From JANNOG01 sp050329835 (lineage in GTDB: Bacteria; Actinomycetota; Actinomycetes; Actinomycetales; JBBAYJ01): a stretch of DNA of 25,130 nt. Shown here one piece after another: positions 23,327 through 25,130 of this stretch; position 1 is the stretch's first letter; each line of letters begins with the position of its first letter. Under the pieces are notes generated by a model. It was given only the letters and a program-made list of their open reading frames with translations. It did not search any database and was not told the origin of the DNA. The DNA lies in the NCBI GenBank assembly GCA_050329835.1, contig JBHJOJ010000006.1, positions 1-25,130 on the forward strand. Reading direction: 5' to 3'. The translations under genes and the position numbers were made by a program.

Positions 23327-24867
23327 GGTTCGAACCGCACGTCGTGGACGTGCAGGCCGAGGTCGATGCGGGCGTGCTCCCAGGCCCCGGCCGCGTCGGC
23401 CAGGCGGTGACCGTTGACGACCACCCCGGCGAAGCGGACCCCGACCAGCGGGTACTGCGCGTCGTAGCCGGACAGGACGGGCCCACCGGCGGGGTTGTAC
23501 GACGTGCGGTTGTCCCGCGGGTGGTAGTCGGGGGCCACCACGTCGCGGAACGTGAGGCCGGTCATCCGCCCAGGCCGCCGGTCATACCCGGCACGCAGCT
23601 GGACGGCCTGCTCGACGAGGTGGTCGACGCCGTCCACCAGGACGCCCTTGAAGCCGATCCGGGCGTAGGCGCCCCCGTCGCGCATGACGAGCGACATCGC
23701 CCGGTCCGAGTCCAGCACCGTGTTGTCGATGAAACGGACGTCGGAGACGAGCTCGGCGTTGGACTCGGTGCCGACCTTGAGGGCAGCGCAGCGGGTGAGG
23801 TACACGCCGTCGCGGACCAGGACCCGGCGGACATCGCCGGCCGGCGAGCGTCCGCCCGGGTCGCCGTTGCGGGTGGCCTTGACGCAGACGGCGTCGTCGC
23901 CGGCGTGGACGAAGAGGCGGTCCACGAGGACCTCGCTCGAGGAGTCGATGTCGATCCCGTCGGTGTTGAGCAGCGAGGCGTCGTTGAGGATCCGGACCCC
24001 CTCGACGCGCACCCGGGTCGAGTCGAGCACGTGGGTGTTCCAGGCCGCGGAGTCGCGGAGCACGACGTCGCGGATCGTCACGTCGTGCGAGCGGGAGACC
24101 CGGACCAGGTTGCTGGTGCGTCCCGCGGCCCGGAGCCGCACCCCGTCGCCGTCGACGACCCCCCGGCCCACGATCCCGGCGTCGTGCACGCCGTCGAGGT
24201 GGATCAGCCGGCTGTGGGTGAAGTGCTCGCCGTACGTCGCCGGCCCCTCGGTCCGGCCGGGGTCCACCGGGTGGTCGGCCGGGTCCCCGGTGCCCTGCAG
24301 CAGGGCGCCGGCCGCCACGTGCAGCGTGACGCGGCTGCGCAGGCGGAGCGTGCCGGTCCGGTAGATCCCGGGCGGCAGGTGCAGGACCCCGCCGCCCGCG
24401 GCGGCGACCGAGTCGAGGGCCCGCTGCAGGGCCTCGGTCTCGACGCCCGCCCCGTCGCCGACGGCGCCGTGCCGCCGGACGTCGACCACGCCGGGGTCCG
24501 CCGGGTCGGGCGCACCCGACTCCGGGGCCTCCGCGAAGAGGACGAGCCGCCGGCCCCGGTCGGCGTCGACGACCCAGGTCCCGGGCCGATCGAGGGTGAA
24601 CCGGAGCACCCGCCCCCGCCCGCCCGGAGCCGCCCCGGGACCAGGTGGCCGGGGCCGGACCCGCCAGGCCGCCTCGCCGCCGGCCGCCCGCTCGACGACC
24701 ACCCGGACCACGCCGGCCAGGGCGACGCGGGCGAAGGAGAGGTCCCGCCAGTCCTCGACGGGCACGGCGACGTCCTCGACGGTGACCGCGAAGGCCTGGC
24801 TGCGCACCGCACCGGGCACCGGGGGCGCCACCTCGACCAGTCCGGTGGCCGTCCGCACCGTGGTCAC
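23323..24867 (-). CDS. GH28-like glycoside hydrolase (polygalacturonase superfamily), cytoplasmic
   Basis: 514 aa from GTG 24867 (GTGA overlap with an upstream partial gene); no signal peptide. Residues 1 to about 120 form a beta-rich domain, then the pectinase-type start 'VDVRRHGAVGDGAGVETEAL' and a right-handed beta-helix. GH28 acidic motifs are present: NTDGID (301-306) and GDDAVCVK (323-330). The usual GHG motif is replaced by 'CAALKVGTES' (360-369), and the RIK-like motif reads RIGFK (403-407). It probably hydrolyses galacturonate-containing oligosaccharides or glycosides after import; the lost His means an atypical substrate is possible. Its product would feed the uronate enzymes encoded downstream. 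Confidence 0.85.
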   Translation of the reverse strand: MTTVRTATGLVEVAPPVPGAVRSQAFAVTVEDVAVPVEDWRDLSFARVALAGVVRVVVERAAGGEAAWRVRPRPPGPGAAPGGRGRVLRFTLDRPGTWVVDADRGRRLVLFAEAPESGAPDPADPGVVDVRRHGAVGDGAGVETEALQRALDSVAAAGGGVLHLPPGIYRTGTLRLRSRVTLHVAAGALLQGTGDPADHPVDPGRTEGPATYGEHFTHSRLIHLDGVHDAGIVGRGVVDGDGVRLRAAGRTSNLVRVSRSHDVTIRDVVLRDSAAWNTHVLDSTRVRVEGVRILNDASLLNTDGIDIDSSSEVLVDRLFVHAGDDAVCVKATRNGDPGGRSPAGDVRRVLVRDGVYLTRCAALKVGTESNAELVSDVRFIDNTVLDSDRAMSLVMRDGGAYARIGFKGVLVDGVDHLVEQAVQLRAGYDRRPGRMTGLTFRDVVAPDYHPRDNRTSYNPAGGPVLSGYDAQYPLVGVRFAGVVVNGHRLADAAGAWEHARIDLGLHVHDVRFEP

Positions 24868-24985
24868 GGCGCGCCCGCCGCCGACGCGACCAGCACCTGG
24901 CCCCGGATCCCGGCCGCGGCCCGCGACAGCAGGAAAGCGGCGGGCCCGCAGGCCCCGGCCCCGGATACCGCCCGCCGGCGGTTTC
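24864..24985 (-). CDS. C-terminal fragment of a short-chain dehydrogenase-like protein (5' part lost)
   Basis: In the minus frame ending at TGA 24864-24866, sequence coding for 'ACGPAAFLLSRAAAGIRGQV' then 'LVASAAGAP' has the pattern of the SDR C-terminus (x-FLxS-x-A-x-x-ITGQVLxVxGG), with the usual final GG altered. The stop shares GTGA with the GH28 start, the same coupling as the rest of the operon, which supports it being real. Upstream of about 24985 the frame runs into Arg-rich then AT-richer sequence, so most of the gene is missing. A KduD-like or other pectin-pathway dehydrogenase would fit, but only about 30 residues are available. Confidence 0.5.
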
Positions 24986-24989
24986 TGCG

Positions 24990-25130
24990 CCGACACATGC
25001 TTTGCCTGAAACGCGGAATATACGCAAGAACAACAACATGTAGTAGTAGTGATCCAAAAGAAGTCTTTATTCCGACTGCCGACCATGTTCGCTAGTCGTA
25101 GTTAGTAGCGTCATGAAACAAAAAGGGGTT
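24990..25130. other. Abruptly AT-richer tail without recognisable gene
   Basis: From about 25000 composition drops from over 70% GC to roughly 40%, with short triplet runs (AACAACAAC, TAGTAGTAG) and an A-rich end. Six-frame reading shows no coding pattern, promoter or repeat pair. It interrupts the SDR fragment. Likely a contig-end assembly or sequencing artefact, or else a true junction with foreign DNA. Confidence 0.6.

Noticed and set aside
24868..25086. N-terminal extension of the GH28-like protein by 73 residues
   Set aside because: The extension is Arg/Gly-rich, passes through the AT-rich tail and overlaps the SDR fragment; no signal peptide is formed. GTG 24867 fits the operon pattern.
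1..25130. CRISPR arrays, tRNA/rRNA genes, insertion sequences, riboswitches
   Set aside because: No regularly spaced repeats, no cloverleaf or rRNA core sequence, no transposase motifs or paired terminal inverted repeats, and no long conserved leader were seen on either strand.

Overview
The window comes from the chromosome of a very GC-rich actinobacterium. It has strong third-position G/C bias, many GTG starts, an XPB-type repair helicase beside its WYL-like partner protein, and sigma70-like promoters of actinobacterial type. No rRNA, tRNA, CRISPR array or complete insertion sequence was found. Genus cannot be fixed from the sequence alone.

Left part (1-4102, plus strand): ordinary chromosomal genes. 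These are the 3' end of an XPB-associated helicase-domain protein, a proline/tyrosine-rich two-helix membrane protein, the XPB helicase, a TPR protein, and the broken remnant of a P-loop ATPase. A hairpin at 4099-4125 separates this part from the rest.

Right part (4136-24867, minus strand): a dense sugar-acid and polysaccharide catabolic locus, read right to left as two transcription units. The upstream unit (its promoter lies outside the window) runs: partial SDR, cytoplasmic GH28-like hydrolase, tagaturonate epimerase (UxaE), uronate isomerase (UxaC), SDR-type fructuronate reductase (UxuB), a LarA-family nickel epimerase homologue, two AP-endonuclease-type TIM barrels, and a Gfo/Idh/MocA dehydrogenase. 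It spells galacturonate -> tagaturonate -> fructuronate -> mannonate, after which the LarA homologue could turn mannonate into its C2 epimer gluconate. The downstream block holds a Gfo/Idh/MocA dehydrogenase - DUF993 - TIM-barrel trio, a LacI regulator, and an ABC importer (lipoprotein plus two permeases, no ATPase). It ends with a DUF624/YesL-like protein, a third Gfo/Idh/MocA dehydrogenase and a secreted rhamnogalacturonan-lyase-like beta-propeller.

Two minus-strand promoters, before the trio (15172-15201) and before the importer (10825-10854), share an 18-bp spacer and a GAAAGCGC-centred palindrome at the -10/start region. They are therefore probable targets of the LacI protein encoded between them. 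Twelve gene junctions are 4-nt GTGA/ATGA overlaps, so most of the locus is translationally coupled.

The best candidates for new biology are the LarA homologue as a mannonate/gluconate epimerase replacing mannonate dehydratase, the dehydrogenase-DUF993-isomerase trio, and the second dehydrogenase plus two TIM barrels. The last ~125 bases are abruptly AT-richer and interrupt the partial SDR, which looks like a contig-end artefact or a junction.
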